Assembly (NCBI GenBank): GCA_958413895.1
Contig: CATYVQ010000010.1
Location: forward strand, 1-64,000
Length of the DNA: 64,000 nucleotides
Direction: 5' to 3'
Source: an uncultured Collinsella sp.
Lineage (GTDB): Bacteria > Actinomycetota > Coriobacteriia > Coriobacteriales > Coriobacteriaceae
The notes under the pieces are model-generated. The model saw only the letters and a program-made list of their open reading frames with translations. It made no database searches and was not told where the DNA came from. This document shows, one piece after another, positions 13,998 through 23,132 of the stretch; positions within the stretch are counted from its first letter, which is position 1, and every line of letters begins with the position of its first letter. Position numbers and translations under genes: made by a program.

Positions 13998-15740
13998 CTA
14001 CATACGCCCCAATTCGCCCACGATATGACCCACGCGGTCCTCGGGCTCCTTGACCTCGACGCCGTTGTAGCGGAAGAACCGCGCCGGGTCGTGCATCAAG
14101 TCCTCGAGCGGCACCAGCACAAAATCGCGCTCGCCGATCAGCGGATGCGGCAGGCGCAGCTTTTTGCCGCCGTGGGTCTCGCCGTCCATCCACAGCAGGT
14201 CCAGGTCGATGGTGCGCGGACCGTTGGCCTTGGCCTTCTTGGAGCGGTCGCGCCCCAGCTCGGCCTCGATCTTCATGAGTTCATCGAGCAGCACCAGCGG
14301 CGCCAGCTCGGTCTTGATCTCGATGACGGCGTTGGCAAACGCGTCCTGGCGCGTCTCGTAGGCCGGCTCGCTCTCGTAAATCTTGGAGGAGTTGGACACG
14401 CAGGTGAGTGGAATCTCGGCGATCATCTCGCGTGCAGCGCGGATGTTGTCGCAGCGATGCCCCAGGTTGGAGCCCACAGCCACAAACGCGCGGCGCGGCT
14501 GCGGCTTGGCAACCGCCCAGTAACCGTTCAGGAACTGCGCAAAACCCGCGGCGTCGTGCACGCGCACGATGTTGGCACCGGCCTGGATGGCGCCCAGGCA
14601 CACGCCAAACGTAGCGGCATCGCGCTCGGCGGCCTCGGTCACGCCCGAGACGGCGCCCACAAAGCGCTTGCGCGACACGGCGCACATGAGCGGATAGCCC
14701 AGTGACGCCATCTTGGCAGTCTCGCGCTGGATGACGATGTCCTCGTTAGCCGACTTACCAAAGCCCGGGCCAGGATCGATGCAGATGCGGTCGCGCGACA
14801 CGCCGGCATGGATGAGCGTGCGGGCCTGGTCGGACAGAAAGCCCATGACGCGGCGCATGATGGGCGCCGAATCGGGCAGGGTGAAGCGGCGGAGCTGCGA
14901 GGTGGGCACGTAGGCTTCCTCGCGGCGGGCGCTGCGGCGCATCATGGCGGCCAGGCGGTCATTGGGCTCCGATGCGGCCTCGGTGGCTGCGGGCGCGGCC
15001 TCGGGCGCGGGCGCGACGGTCTCGGCGGCAGTAGCCTGCTCGGCGGCCGGCGTCTCCTGCTCGCTTGAAGGCTCGGACGTGGGCTCCGGTTCGCCAAACG
15101 GCAACGAGGGCTGCACCACGCCGCCCGGAAGCTTGGCCTCCGGCTTAGGCTCGCCTAGCAACTTGCCGCGACGGCGGCGAGCCGGCTTCTCGGCCTCACG
15201 CGCGGCCTCGGCAGCCGCCTCGCGCGCCTTCTCGGCAACAAACGCCGCTGCCGAGGTATCGAGCTGCACCGTTGCATGCGTGCGTGCGGGCGCGGCGACC
15301 TCGCCGGCATGCATCACGATGACGCCGCAGGTACTCGTCTTAACAAACTCGACCATCTTGGGATCGGTGAAGCCCGTCACGTCGTTGACGATCGAGGCGC
15401 CGCAGCGCACGGCCGCCTTGGCAACCGCCACATGGCGTGTGTCGATCGAGACGATGGCGCCCTCCTTGGCCAGCGCGCGCACCACGGGCAGCACGCGGCG
15501 AGCCTCCTCGTCGGGGTTGACCGGGGTAAAACCAGGGCGCGTGGACTCGCCGCCCACGTCGATGATGTCGGCGCCGGCGTCGAGCATCGCCAGGCCGTAC
15601 TCGATGGCGGCATCCGGGTCGAAGTGCTCCCCGCCATCGCTAAACGAATCGGGCGTCACGTTGAGGACGCCCATGATGCGCGGACGGTCAAAGCTGAGCT
15701 CGTACTTTCCGCACCGCCATGTCTTGCTGTCGTTCGCCAT
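13998..15740 (-). CDS. folP: Dihydropteroate synthase fused to HPPK (FolP-FolK)
   Basis: 580 residues from the ATG at 15740, with GGAGG six bases upstream. Residues about 20-405 are dihydropteroate synthase: GVLNVTPDSFSDGG, DVGGESTRPG, SIVNDVTG, and IDPGPGFGKS with the SRKRF end. Residues about 417-580 are 6-hydroxymethyl-dihydropterin pyrophosphokinase: VAVGSNLG and GPRTIDLDLL. The two enzymes catalyse consecutive folate steps in the reverse gene order of the pathway. An unusual insertion of about 140 residues (about 147-288), rich in Ala, Glu and Pro, splits the synthase after VIVMHAGE, where a short loop is normal. Upstream is cobB, downstream the birA-like gene. Confidence 0.93.
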   Translation of the reverse strand: MANDSKTWRCGKYELSFDRPRIMGVLNVTPDSFSDGGEHFDPDAAIEYGLAMLDAGADIIDVGGESTRPGFTPVNPDEEARRVLPVVRALAKEGAIVSIDTRHVAVAKAAVRCGASIVNDVTGFTDPKMVEFVKTSTCGVIVMHAGEVAAPARTHATVQLDTSAAAFVAEKAREAAAEAAREAEKPARRRRGKLLGEPKPEAKLPGGVVQPSLPFGEPEPTSEPSSEQETPAAEQATAAETVAPAPEAAPAATEAASEPNDRLAAMMRRSARREEAYVPTSQLRRFTLPDSAPIMRRVMGFLSDQARTLIHAGVSRDRICIDPGPGFGKSANEDIVIQRETAKMASLGYPLMCAVSRKRFVGAVSGVTEAAERDAATFGVCLGAIQAGANIVRVHDAAGFAQFLNGYWAVAKPQPRRAFVAVGSNLGHRCDNIRAAREMIAEIPLTCVSNSSKIYESEPAYETRQDAFANAVIEIKTELAPLVLLDELMKIEAELGRDRSKKAKANGPRTIDLDLLWMDGETHGGKKLRLPHPLIGERDFVLVPLEDLMHDPARFFRYNGVEVKEPEDRVGHIVGELGRM

Positions 15741-15835
15741 GAACATCCTCCTAAAATGCCCACGCCGCCGAGCTTGGGGAGCTGGCGGCGGGGTCGCTTT
15801 GCACTCAGTCTTTCTATTGTATCCGCGCGCGCGGG

Positions 15836-16588
15836 CTAGAACGCAAACGCGGCCGCGATGTCGCAAGAAATCAGCAGGTCGGCATTTGCATCCTGATCGG
15901 TGGGAGCAAGGTTGCATATGGCCAGCGTATCGCCGGTAAAGTAACGCGTAAGGCCTGCCGCCGGATACACCACGAGCGAGGTCCCGCCCACAATGAGGGC
16001 ATCGGCCGCGGCGATGGCGGCAACGGCACCGGTCAGCACATGCTCATCGAGCGGCTCTTCGTAGAGCACTACATCGGGCTTGATGCGGCCGCCGCACGCG
16101 GGGCACGCAGGCACGCCCGCGGCATCCTCGTGCTCGCGCGAGCAAATCCACTCGGCGCTATAGACCGCGCCGCACGACTGGCAAATGTTGCGATGGACCG
16201 ATCCGTGCAGCTCAAACACGCGCCGTGAGCCGGCCATCTGATGCAGGCCGTCGATATTTTGCGTCACCACGGCGTCGAGCTTGCCGGCGCGCTCCAGCTC
16301 GGCCAGCTTGGTGTGGCAGCGGTTGGGCTTGGCGCCAAGCGCGATCATCTTGGTGCGGTAGAAGTCGAAGAACTCGGCCGGATGCGCCTCGTAAAAGCTA
16401 TGCGAGAGCATAGTCTCGGGCGGGTAGGCAAACTGCTGGTGATACAGGCCGTCCACGCTGCGGAAATCGGGGATGCCACTTGCCGTGGAAACACCCGCGC
16501 CGCCAAAGAAGACCACGCGCTTGTGGGTGTCAAACAGATCCGCCAGCGCGGCGGAGGCCTTCCTGGGGTCCGATATTGCCTGCGTCAT
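15836..16588 (-). CDS. cobB: NAD-dependent protein deacylase (sirtuin)
   Basis: 250 residues. Removes acyl groups from lysines using NAD+. Motifs in order: FFGGAGVSTASGIPDFRS (NAD-binding), TQNIDGLHQ, FELHGSVH with the catalytic His, two zinc pairs (CQSCG and CPACGG), IKPDVVLYEE and GGTSLVVYPAAGL. The spacing fits bacterial class U/III sirtuins. It lies about 95 bases upstream of folP on the same strand, separated by a GC-rich hairpin, so cotranscription is uncertain. Confidence 0.95.
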   Translation of the reverse strand: MTQAISDPRKASAALADLFDTHKRVVFFGGAGVSTASGIPDFRSVDGLYHQQFAYPPETMLSHSFYEAHPAEFFDFYRTKMIALGAKPNRCHTKLAELERAGKLDAVVTQNIDGLHQMAGSRRVFELHGSVHRNICQSCGAVYSAEWICSREHEDAAGVPACPACGGRIKPDVVLYEEPLDEHVLTGAVAAIAAADALIVGGTSLVVYPAAGLTRYFTGDTLAICNLAPTDQDANADLLISCDIAAAFAF

Positions 16589-16723
16589 ATGAGTCCTCCG
16601 TCCTTGTTAGTCGGACAGCGTTGGGCGACGTCCCAGCATGCAGCCTTTGAGTCAGCATGTGCGGAGCCCGCCCCGCCCTTGTTGCGTTAATCTTAAGCCT
16701 GCCAACCCCGTCGAAAGGACACC

Positions 16724-17542
16724 ATGCCTCAGACTTACACTTTTGCCTCGTGGAACGTCAACGGCCTGCGCGCCGTGCTCAAAAAGGACCCGAGCTTTAT
16801 CCAGATCGCGCAAGAACTCGACGTCGATATTCTGGCGCTGCAAGAGACCAAGCTGCAAGAAGGCCAGGTCGATATTGACCTGCCCGGCTATCGCCAAACC
16901 TGGAGCTACGCCGAGCGTAAAGGCTATTCGGGCACTGCGGTCTTTAGCCGCCAGGAACCGCTGCGCGTGCTGCACGCCGACGCGCTGTTACCCCACGCCG
17001 GCGAGGGCGAGGCGGCCGAGCTCGTCTCCCAAGCCGCAACCGAGGGCCGCGTCTGCGCGCTCGAGTTCGACAAGTTCTGGTTTGTGGATGTCTACACTCC
17101 CAACGCGCAAAACGAACTCGCCCGCATCGACGTGCGCATGGCCTGGGACGATGCCTACCGCGACTTTTTGAGCGCGCTTGAGCGCGAGACCGGCAAGCCC
17201 GTCGTAACTTGCGGCGACTTTAACGTAGCGCACGAGGAGATCGACCTTAAGAACCCCAAGTCCAACCGCGGCAACGCCGGCTTTTCGGACGAGGAGCGCG
17301 GCAAGTTTACCGAGCTGCTCAACGCCGGGTTTACCGACACCTGGCGCGCGGCCAATCCGGACGTCGAGGGCGTCTATAGCTGGTGGAGCTACCGCTTTAA
17401 TGCCCGCAAGAACAACGCAGGCTGGCGCATCGACTACTTCCTGGTAAGCGACGCAATCGCCGACAACGTACGCGACACCGGTATCCGTGGCGACATCTTC
17501 GGCAGCGACCACTGCCCTGTCACCCTCACGCTAGAGCTCTAG
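16724..17542 (+). CDS. xth: Exodeoxyribonuclease III (AP endonuclease)
   Basis: 272 residues; repairs abasic sites and removes 3' blocks. The exonuclease-endonuclease-phosphatase fold is shown by ASWNVNGLRA (Asn), LALQETKLQEGQ (Glu metal ligand), VDVYTPNAQNE, CGDFNVAHEEIDL (Asp and Asn) and GSDHCPVTLTL (Asp-His pair). The ATG at 16724 follows GAAAGGA. It is monocistronic, followed by the palindromic elements at 17621-18040. Confidence 0.96.
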   Translation: MPQTYTFASWNVNGLRAVLKKDPSFIQIAQELDVDILALQETKLQEGQVDIDLPGYRQTWSYAERKGYSGTAVFSRQEPLRVLHADALLPHAGEGEAAELVSQAATEGRVCALEFDKFWFVDVYTPNAQNELARIDVRMAWDDAYRDFLSALERETGKPVVTCGDFNVAHEEIDLKNPKSNRGNAGFSDEERGKFTELLNAGFTDTWRAANPDVEGVYSWWSYRFNARKNNAGWRIDYFLVSDAIADNVRDTGIRGDIFGSDHCPVTLTLEL

Positions 17543-17620
17543 CCCCCAAATGATCCCCCGGGGACGAAGGAATACGGATCACTTTTGCCCGCGCAAGGGC
17601 GCCCGCGTGACCCCGTCCGC

Positions 17621-17776
17621 CACGAAACCAGCCCATCTACTACGTTTAAGCCACTACCCTCAACCACAGCGAACAACGCAAAAAGAAAACCGCAGGTAGA
17701 AAGCCTGCGGTTTTTCATAAAACGCGGTCATGGTCGGGGGTATCAAGCTAAACGTAGTAGATGGGCCGGTTTCGTG
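17621..17776. repeat. Long palindromic element with central terminator-like hairpin
   Basis: 28-bp arms at 17621-17648 and 17749-17776 match at 27 positions (core GCCCATCTACTACGTTTA). A second, complete hairpin (AAACCGCAGG/CCTGCGGTTTTTC, 17687-17716) lies at the centre. It is in the convergent gap between xth and the ECF genes. The central hairpin could terminate xth transcription. Confidence 0.8.
17687..17716 (+). terminator. Terminator-like hairpin inside the palindromic element
   Basis: AAACCGCAGG and CCTGCGGTTT pair around TAGAAAG, followed by TTTC. Reverse reading also yields a TTTT run, so it may act on both strands. Confidence 0.6.
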
Positions 17777-17874
17777 ACAAGCGCCGTCAACTGATTTCCT
17801 GGGGACATCTGGAGACGGAAGAAAATGGATCAATTTGGCTCTCTGGGGGCCACGATGCCCGTCGTATCAGCCGG

Positions 17875-18040
17875 CCATTCCAAAACTATGCCGGTTTACG
17901 GGGCTGAATCGCGAACCCCTAACCATACGGAATTCTGAAATAATAAAACCGCAGGTAAACGGCTTGCTCCATTTCGAAAAAAGCCGGTATGGTCTGCCTG
18001 TGCCAATCTGGCCCCGTAAACCGGCGTAGTTTTGAAATGG
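17875..18040. repeat. Second long palindromic element
   Basis: 30-bp arms at 17875-17904 and 18011-18040 match at 28 positions (core GCCGGTTTACGGGGC). The interior shares AAAACCGCAGGTA with the preceding element, and an inner pair (ACCATAC/GTATGGT) nests inside. The arm sequence differs from the element at 17621-17776. Confidence 0.8.
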
Positions 18041-18080
18041 CGCTTCGGCAGTATTGATTCCCGCCCCGGCGCAACCAGCC

Positions 18081-18794
18081 CTACAGCCCGTACTTCACGA
18101 CGACTCGGTTAATGCGGCGACACCAGGGCTTGTACAGGGCGACCAAGAACACGCAGGTCGCGAGGCCATGTGTGATATCGAACGGCACTGCCGTGGCAAG
18201 ACGCGCCACGGCACCCGCCCAAGTAAGCGGCTGTACAAATCCAATGATGTCATACGCGTTGATCACCACGCCGTACAGCAAACCCGAAGCAAAGCCGTAG
18301 GTCAGTAGCGCCGGCATGCGCACGGTGCCATCGGCGCGGTCGAACGCACCCGCATACGCCAGCGCACCGCCAACGTATCCCACGAGCCCCCAGGCATACA
18401 TCTGCCACGGCGTCCACATGCCCTGTCCAAAAAAGAAATTGCTGGTCAGCGCCGCCAGCGCGCCAACCATAAAACCATTGCGACGGCCAAGCGTCGCCCC
18501 CGCGATAATGGCGATGGCGCTCACCGGTTTAAAGTCGGGAATGGGCCCAAACAGGATGCGCCCCGCCGCCGCCAGCGCCGCCAACACCAGCGTGGGCATA
18601 ATCTGGCGCAAACCCGGACGAGATGCCTCGTAACCCGCAAAGAACAGCGCAAGCACCAGCGCCACCACAACCAGCATGGCCAACGCTGCCTGCCCAACAC
18701 CCGACAGCAACGCCGCAGCCATCACCGCCGGCACCGCCAACAACAGCGGGACCTCCAGTTTTGCAAGCAAGCGCGAGGAACGACAGTCCGTCAT
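18081..18794 (-). CDS. ECF transporter substrate-binding (S) component
   Basis: 237 residues from the ATG at 18794, four bases after the ATPase stop. Five to six membrane segments; GPIPDFKPVSAIAIIAGATL and NFFFGQGMWTPWQMYAWGLV resemble cobalamin- or queuosine-type S components (CbrT/QrtT-like), but the substrate cannot be fixed from sequence. Together with the two upstream genes it forms a complete, dedicated (group I) ECF importer: S component, double ATPase and T component in one overlapping operon. Confidence 0.85.
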   Translation of the reverse strand: MTDCRSSRLLAKLEVPLLLAVPAVMAAALLSGVGQAALAMLVVVALVLALFFAGYEASRPGLRQIMPTLVLAALAAAGRILFGPIPDFKPVSAIAIIAGATLGRRNGFMVGALAALTSNFFFGQGMWTPWQMYAWGLVGYVGGALAYAGAFDRADGTVRMPALLTYGFASGLLYGVVINAYDIIGFVQPLTWAGAVARLATAVPFDITHGLATCVFLVALYKPWCRRINRVVVKYGL

Positions 18795-18798
18795 CCCA

Positions 18799-20442
18799 TC
18801 ACGCCCTATAGAACACGTTGTCGGCAAAGAAGTCGGCCGGGGGCTCCATGCAGGCAATCTCGCCGTCAAACATCATGGCGACGTCGTCGGCTACCTGCTC
18901 GGCAAAGTCCAAATCGTGCGTAGCCATGATGACGGTGCCGCCAGCCTTCGCATGGTCACGCAGGGCGCGGGCGATGATGCGGCGGCTGGCCAGGTCCAAA
19001 CCCTTGGTGGGCTCATCGAGCAATAGCAGCTCGGGGCCAATCAACAGCAGCTTTGCCAACGCAAGCAGCTGGCGCTGACCGCCCGAAAGATCGTACGGGT
19101 GACGCGCCTCCAAGCCCGCCAGACCCAGACGCGCTGTCTGCTCCCGTGCTGCGGCCTCGTCGTATCCGCAGGTCGAGGCCCATTCCATCAGCTCGTCGCG
19201 CACCGTCTCGGCAACCAGCAGGGCCTTGGGGTCCTGCGGCAGCAGCGCAGCCGAGGCCACCCTGCGCACCATGCGACCACGCTGCAGCTTGGCAGTCTTG
19301 GCCAGCACCGAAAGCATCGTCGACTTGCCGCAGCCGTTACCGCCCACAACCGCATGCACCGCGCCAGCCGAAAACGACGCATCGAGCCCGCGCATCACCC
19401 AGCCGGACGCTCGATCGTAGCGAAACCAGCCTTCCGACAGGGTGGTAGCCGACCCGCCGTGCATTTTTTGGAGTATTCTGCTTCCATCCGTGCGCGAGAA
19501 GGCTTCCAAGCCGTTCTCGAGCGACGTTTGCGCCACAAATTCGGACGATTTGTCCAATTCCGAACTTTTTTTCGCGCTCGATACGTCCCCGGGCGGCTCC
19601 AGAGAGCCCAAATTGTCCTCACGCCTGCTGAATACTCCTTTATTTGCACATCGGATGGCACCCCACCCCAACATGTCATCGGAAAACAGCGATTCTCGGC
19701 ATCCCAAAGAAGCCATATCCGCCACCTCGCGCACGCGACCGTCCTCAATCCGGTACGCACACGTCGCGTATTCGAGCATTGGGCGCGGCTGATGCGTCGC
19801 CACAACAACCGTGCAGCCCAGCTCGCGATTCACACGAAACAGCGCATGCAGGAAATTCTTCTCCGCAACCGGATCAAGCTGAGACGTGGGCTCGTCGAGC
19901 AGCAGCACGCGCGGGCGCAGCGTCAGAACGGCCGCCAACGACAGCAACTGTTTGCGACCGCCCGAAAGCGTGTCAGTATCGCGGTGAAGCCAATCTTCCA
20001 GCCCAAAGAAATAGCTGGTCTCAGCTACGCGACGGCGCATCTCATCACGTGCTAGCCCCAAGTTTTCCAGGCCAAACGCCATCTCGTGCCACACGGTTTC
20101 GCACACGATCTGGTTCTCGGGATCCTGGAACACATAGCCCACGCGCTCCGCCGATGCCCGCACATCATTGTTGGCGACGGGCTCGCCCAGCACGCGCAGT
20201 TCGCCAGTGCGCTCGCCCGCCGGAGCGATCTCGGGCTTGAGCAGCGACAGCAGCGTCGACTTACCCGATCCGGTACCGCCAACAAGCAGCGCAAATGCAC
20301 CTTGGGGAACAGACCAGTCGAGCCCCTCGAGCACCGCAGCATCAGCATCGGGGTAGGCAAAGCTCAGGCTCCGCACCTCAATCGCCGGCATATCCGGGCC
20401 GCACGCCGCGCCCGACACCGGGCCCCTATCCAACCGAGCCAT
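18799..20442 (-). CDS. ECF transporter double ATPase (EcfA-EcfA' fusion)
   Basis: 547 residues with two ABC cassettes. First: Walker A GGTGSGKST, signature LSGGRKQ, Walker B VLLLDEPTSQLD. Second: GGNGCGKST, LSGGQRQ, LLLLDEPTKGLD and a MATHDLD switch. It powers vitamin or metal uptake through the T and S components. The ATG overlaps the stop of the T-component gene (TGATG). The linker between the cassettes (about residues 265-330) is unusually long, serine-rich and unlike either domain; its DNA (19459-19649) is bounded by inverted repeats, suggesting a palindromic element was accommodated in frame. Confidence 0.93.
   Translation of the reverse strand: MARLDRGPVSGAACGPDMPAIEVRSLSFAYPDADAAVLEGLDWSVPQGAFALLVGGTGSGKSTLLSLLKPEIAPAGERTGELRVLGEPVANNDVRASAERVGYVFQDPENQIVCETVWHEMAFGLENLGLARDEMRRRVAETSYFFGLEDWLHRDTDTLSGGRKQLLSLAAVLTLRPRVLLLDEPTSQLDPVAEKNFLHALFRVNRELGCTVVVATHQPRPMLEYATCAYRIEDGRVREVADMASLGCRESLFSDDMLGWGAIRCANKGVFSRREDNLGSLEPPGDVSSAKKSSELDKSSEFVAQTSLENGLEAFSRTDGSRILQKMHGGSATTLSEGWFRYDRASGWVMRGLDASFSAGAVHAVVGGNGCGKSTMLSVLAKTAKLQRGRMVRRVASAALLPQDPKALLVAETVRDELMEWASTCGYDEAAAREQTARLGLAGLEARHPYDLSGGQRQLLALAKLLLIGPELLLLDEPTKGLDLASRRIIARALRDHAKAGGTVIMATHDLDFAEQVADDVAMMFDGEIACMEPPADFFADNVFYRA
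19459..19649. repeat. Palindromic element inside the EcfA linker coding sequence
   Basis: GTGCATTTTTTGGAGTATTC (19459-19478) and the reverse complement of 19630-19649 agree at 16 of 20 positions. An inner inverted pair (TTCGGA/TCCGAA) lies between. Architecture and size match the intergenic palindromes elsewhere in the window, but here the reading frame stays open across it. Confidence 0.55.
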
Positions 20443-21335
20443 CAGCCAAACCTCTTCTCATCAATCGCGTGCAACGCGCAAGGCAGCACCATCCAGGCAG
20501 CGTACACAACATAGCCCGGCCACGGCGCCGGCACCAAGAGCTGAGGATAAAACGAATACTGCGTCGTCGCGGTCCACGCCACTGTCACCGTGACCACGCC
20601 AAACAGTGCAAGCCCAACCAGCGCGGCAACATCGCCGCGCCCCAGCCGATACCGCGCATACGTCGTACGACGCGTCGCGGCACCCCACCCGCGCGAGCGC
20701 ATTGCGTCCGCGCGCTCCAGCGAATCTTCCATGCCCCAGCCCATCAACACACTCGATGCCCGCAAACGCGAACGCACGGGGTCGGCCGGCGCGCGGCCCG
20801 GTACATCGATCGCATCCTGCACCGCCAGCACCGTACGACCGCGGCGCAAAAACTGCGGGATAAGCCGCATACACATCGAGATCATGAGCGCAATCACCGG
20901 TGCGGCATTACCCAGCAGCGCGAGCACCTTGTCGTATTCGAGCATCGACGCCGCAGCCTCAAACCACAGCACGCTCGCCACAAACAGCCCGCCCATGCAC
21001 AGGCCGTATACCATGCTCTCCAGATACACCGCGCGCATGCCAATACGGAACAGCTCCGTCGAACCCGAGGCGCTAAACAGCGGATTGACCAGCGCGATAA
21101 TCAAAATCACCGGCAGCTGCCAGCGAAGCGCCCCCAACGTGCGCGCAGCACCGCGCGTCGCAAGCCCGTACGCCAGCCCGCCCGCAAGCGACAGCGCGAT
21201 CAGCACCGGTTGCATCGAGAACATGGTGAGCCCCAGCGTCAGCACTATATAGAGTGCCGGCACCGCCGGATGCGACATCGAGAACGCCGCGACGGGCTCG
21301 CCGCCAAACTCCTCTCGTATGTTGTCCACGGGCAC
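20442..21335 (-). CDS. ECF transporter transmembrane (T) component
   Basis: About 297 residues if begun at the GTG at 21335 (GAGGGG upstream); starts from 21263 to 21500 remain possible. EcfT-type features: several membrane segments, then the coupling helices RRGRTVLAVQDAID and SLERADAMRSRGWG; the latter is the Ala-Arg-Gly type motif that contacts the ATPases. Ends with TGATG overlap to the double ATPase. Divergent from glmU. Confidence 0.85.
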   Translation of the reverse strand: MPVDNIREEFGGEPVAAFSMSHPAVPALYIVLTLGLTMFSMQPVLIALSLAGGLAYGLATRGAARTLGALRWQLPVILIIALVNPLFSASGSTELFRIGMRAVYLESMVYGLCMGGLFVASVLWFEAAASMLEYDKVLALLGNAAPVIALMISMCMRLIPQFLRRGRTVLAVQDAIDVPGRAPADPVRSRLRASSVLMGWGMEDSLERADAMRSRGWGAATRRTTYARYRLGRGDVAALVGLALFGVVTVTVAWTATTQYSFYPQLLVPAPWPGYVVYAAWMVLPCALHAIDEKRFG

Positions 21336-21528
21336 CCCCGTCCCCTCGCTCAAACGACGGCTCCGCAGCACCGCCAACGCCGCACGCAAGCAGTGCAAAC
21401 GCCACGCCGGCGGCGCAAGCCTCAACCGCCGCAAACCAATCGTTACGCGCTCATCATATGCCTGCGGTATCATATTGCGCCGTGTATCGTTTCCAAACAC
21501 ACGTCTCTATAACGTAACAGGAGATCAC

Positions 21529-22941
21529 ATGGACGCAACCGCAATTATCCTCGCTGCCGGCGAGGGCACCCGCATGAAGTCGAACCACTGCAAGGTTTCG
21601 CACAAGATCCTGGGTAAGCCCATGGTTCAGTGGATCGTCGACGCCACCATCAAGGCCGGCTGCAGCCGCGTCGTGGTCGTCATCGGCAGCCACGCCGACG
21701 AGATGCGCGCCCTTATCGACGGCGCCTACGCCAGCAGCGCCACCAAGGTCGAGTGCGTCGAGCAGACCGAGCGCCTGGGCACCGGTCACGCCGTGAAGGT
21801 CGCGCTCGAGGCCTGTGGCATCACGCAAGGCCCGGTCGTCGTGCTCAACGGCGACTTGCCGCTCATCACCGCCGACACCGTCGCCAAGTTCGCGCAGACC
21901 GTCGCCACCGGCGAGCTCGCCTGCACCGTCATGACCATGACCCCGCCCGACCCCTTCGGCTACGGCCGCATCAAGCTGGGCGCCGACGGCCAGATCGAGC
22001 GCATCATCGAGCAGAAGGACTGCACGCCCGAGCAGGCCGCCACGCTGTTGGAGTGCAACGCCGGCTGCTACGCCTTTGACGGTGCGCAGCTCGCCGCCCA
22101 CATTAACGAGATCGGCAACGACAACGCGCAATCCGAGTACTACCTGCCCGACATGCTCGAGATCCTCAAAGGCCATGGTCAGGCAGTCTCCATCTTCCAC
22201 TGCGACGACTACCGCGACGGCCTGGGCGTCAACAGCCGCATCCAGCTCGCGCAGCTCACCGCCATCGCGCGCGACCGCATCAACGAGCACTGGATGGCCG
22301 AGGGCGTCACGTTCATCGATCCCACGCAGGCCTGGATCGGTCCCGACGCTACCATCGGCCGCGACACCGTCGTGTGGCCGCAGACGCATCTGATCGGCCA
22401 CGTCACCGTGGGCGAGGAGTGCCAGCTCGGCCCCAACAGCCGCCTCACCGACACCACCGTCGGCAGCGGCTGCATCATCGATGAGACCATCGCCATCGAG
22501 GCCGCCATCGAGAACGGCGTCGACTGCGGCCCGCGCGCCTACCTGCGCCCGGGCACCCACATGCTCGACGGCTCCAAGGCCGGCACGCATGTGGAGATCA
22601 AGAAGTCCACGATCGGCGAGGGCTCCAAGGTGCCGCACCTGTCCTACATCGGCGACACCACCATGGGCTCCGGCGTCAACGTGGGCGCGGGCTCTATCAC
22701 CTGCAACTACGACGGCGTCCACAAGCACAAGACCGTCATCGGCAAGGATGCCTTCATCGGTTCCGACACCATGATGGTCGCGCCCGCCCAGATCGGCGAC
22801 GGCGCGCTCGTGGCCGCCGGCTCCGTCATCACCGAGCCGGTCCCGGCCGACGCACTTGGCCTGGGTCGTGCCCGTCAGGTAAACATTGAGGGCTGGGCCG
22901 CCGATTATCGCCGCCGTCTGCACGAGGACGACGAGGTATAA
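21529..22941 (+). CDS. glmU: Bifunctional UDP-GlcNAc pyrophosphorylase / GlcN-1-P acetyltransferase
   Basis: 470 residues from the ATG at 21529, after CAGGAG. Makes UDP-N-acetylglucosamine for peptidoglycan. The N-terminal nucleotidyltransferase shows LAAGEGTRMKS, QTERLGTGHAV and VLNGDLPL. The C-terminal left-handed beta helix has hexapeptide runs such as ARIGPDA-like WIGPDATIGRDTVVWPQT and the acetyltransferase GAGSITCNYDGVHKHKTVIG. A terminator follows and prs lies downstream, the usual glmU-prs order. Confidence 0.97.
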   Translation: MDATAIILAAGEGTRMKSNHCKVSHKILGKPMVQWIVDATIKAGCSRVVVVIGSHADEMRALIDGAYASSATKVECVEQTERLGTGHAVKVALEACGITQGPVVVLNGDLPLITADTVAKFAQTVATGELACTVMTMTPPDPFGYGRIKLGADGQIERIIEQKDCTPEQAATLLECNAGCYAFDGAQLAAHINEIGNDNAQSEYYLPDMLEILKGHGQAVSIFHCDDYRDGLGVNSRIQLAQLTAIARDRINEHWMAEGVTFIDPTQAWIGPDATIGRDTVVWPQTHLIGHVTVGEECQLGPNSRLTDTTVGSGCIIDETIAIEAAIENGVDCGPRAYLRPGTHMLDGSKAGTHVEIKKSTIGEGSKVPHLSYIGDTTMGSGVNVGAGSITCNYDGVHKHKTVIGKDAFIGSDTMMVAPAQIGDGALVAAGSVITEPVPADALGLGRARQVNIEGWAADYRRRLHEDDEV

Positions 22942-22959
22942 CGTTTTACCAAGCATCTA

Positions 22960-22995
22960 AGGAGCTGTTCCCATGGGGGCGGCTCCTTTTTCTAT
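22960..22995 (+). terminator. Terminator after glmU
   Basis: AAGGAGC and GCTCCTT pair around TGTTCCCATGGGGGCG, followed by TTTCT. Termination may be partial because prs follows in the same direction. Confidence 0.75.
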
Positions 22996-23082
22996 CGTGA
23001 CCTGCGCAACCGGATGAGTGGTCGGTTCGTGTCCGTTGACGGTAAAGACGTTATCAAGACCCGATTAACCCCGTCGCGCGGT

Positions 23083-23088
23083 TACAAT
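23083..23088 (+). promoter_or_regulatory. -10-like box upstream of prs
   Basis: TACAAT lies 45 bases before the prs ATG. A matching -35 is not convincing, so the assignment is tentative. Confidence 0.3.
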
Positions 23089-23132
23089 GCAACAAGGCAT
23101 CTATATGGCATTCGATATAAAGGAGAAGGGTA

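Noticed and set aside
18081..21335. Vitamin riboswitch controlling the ECF operon
   Set aside because: The short gap before the T-component gene shows no cobalamin, thiamine or other recognisable aptamer core.
21454..22956. 500-codon open frame opposite glmU
   Set aside because: It mirrors glmU exactly and arises from GC-rich codon bias; no ribosome site or recognisable protein.
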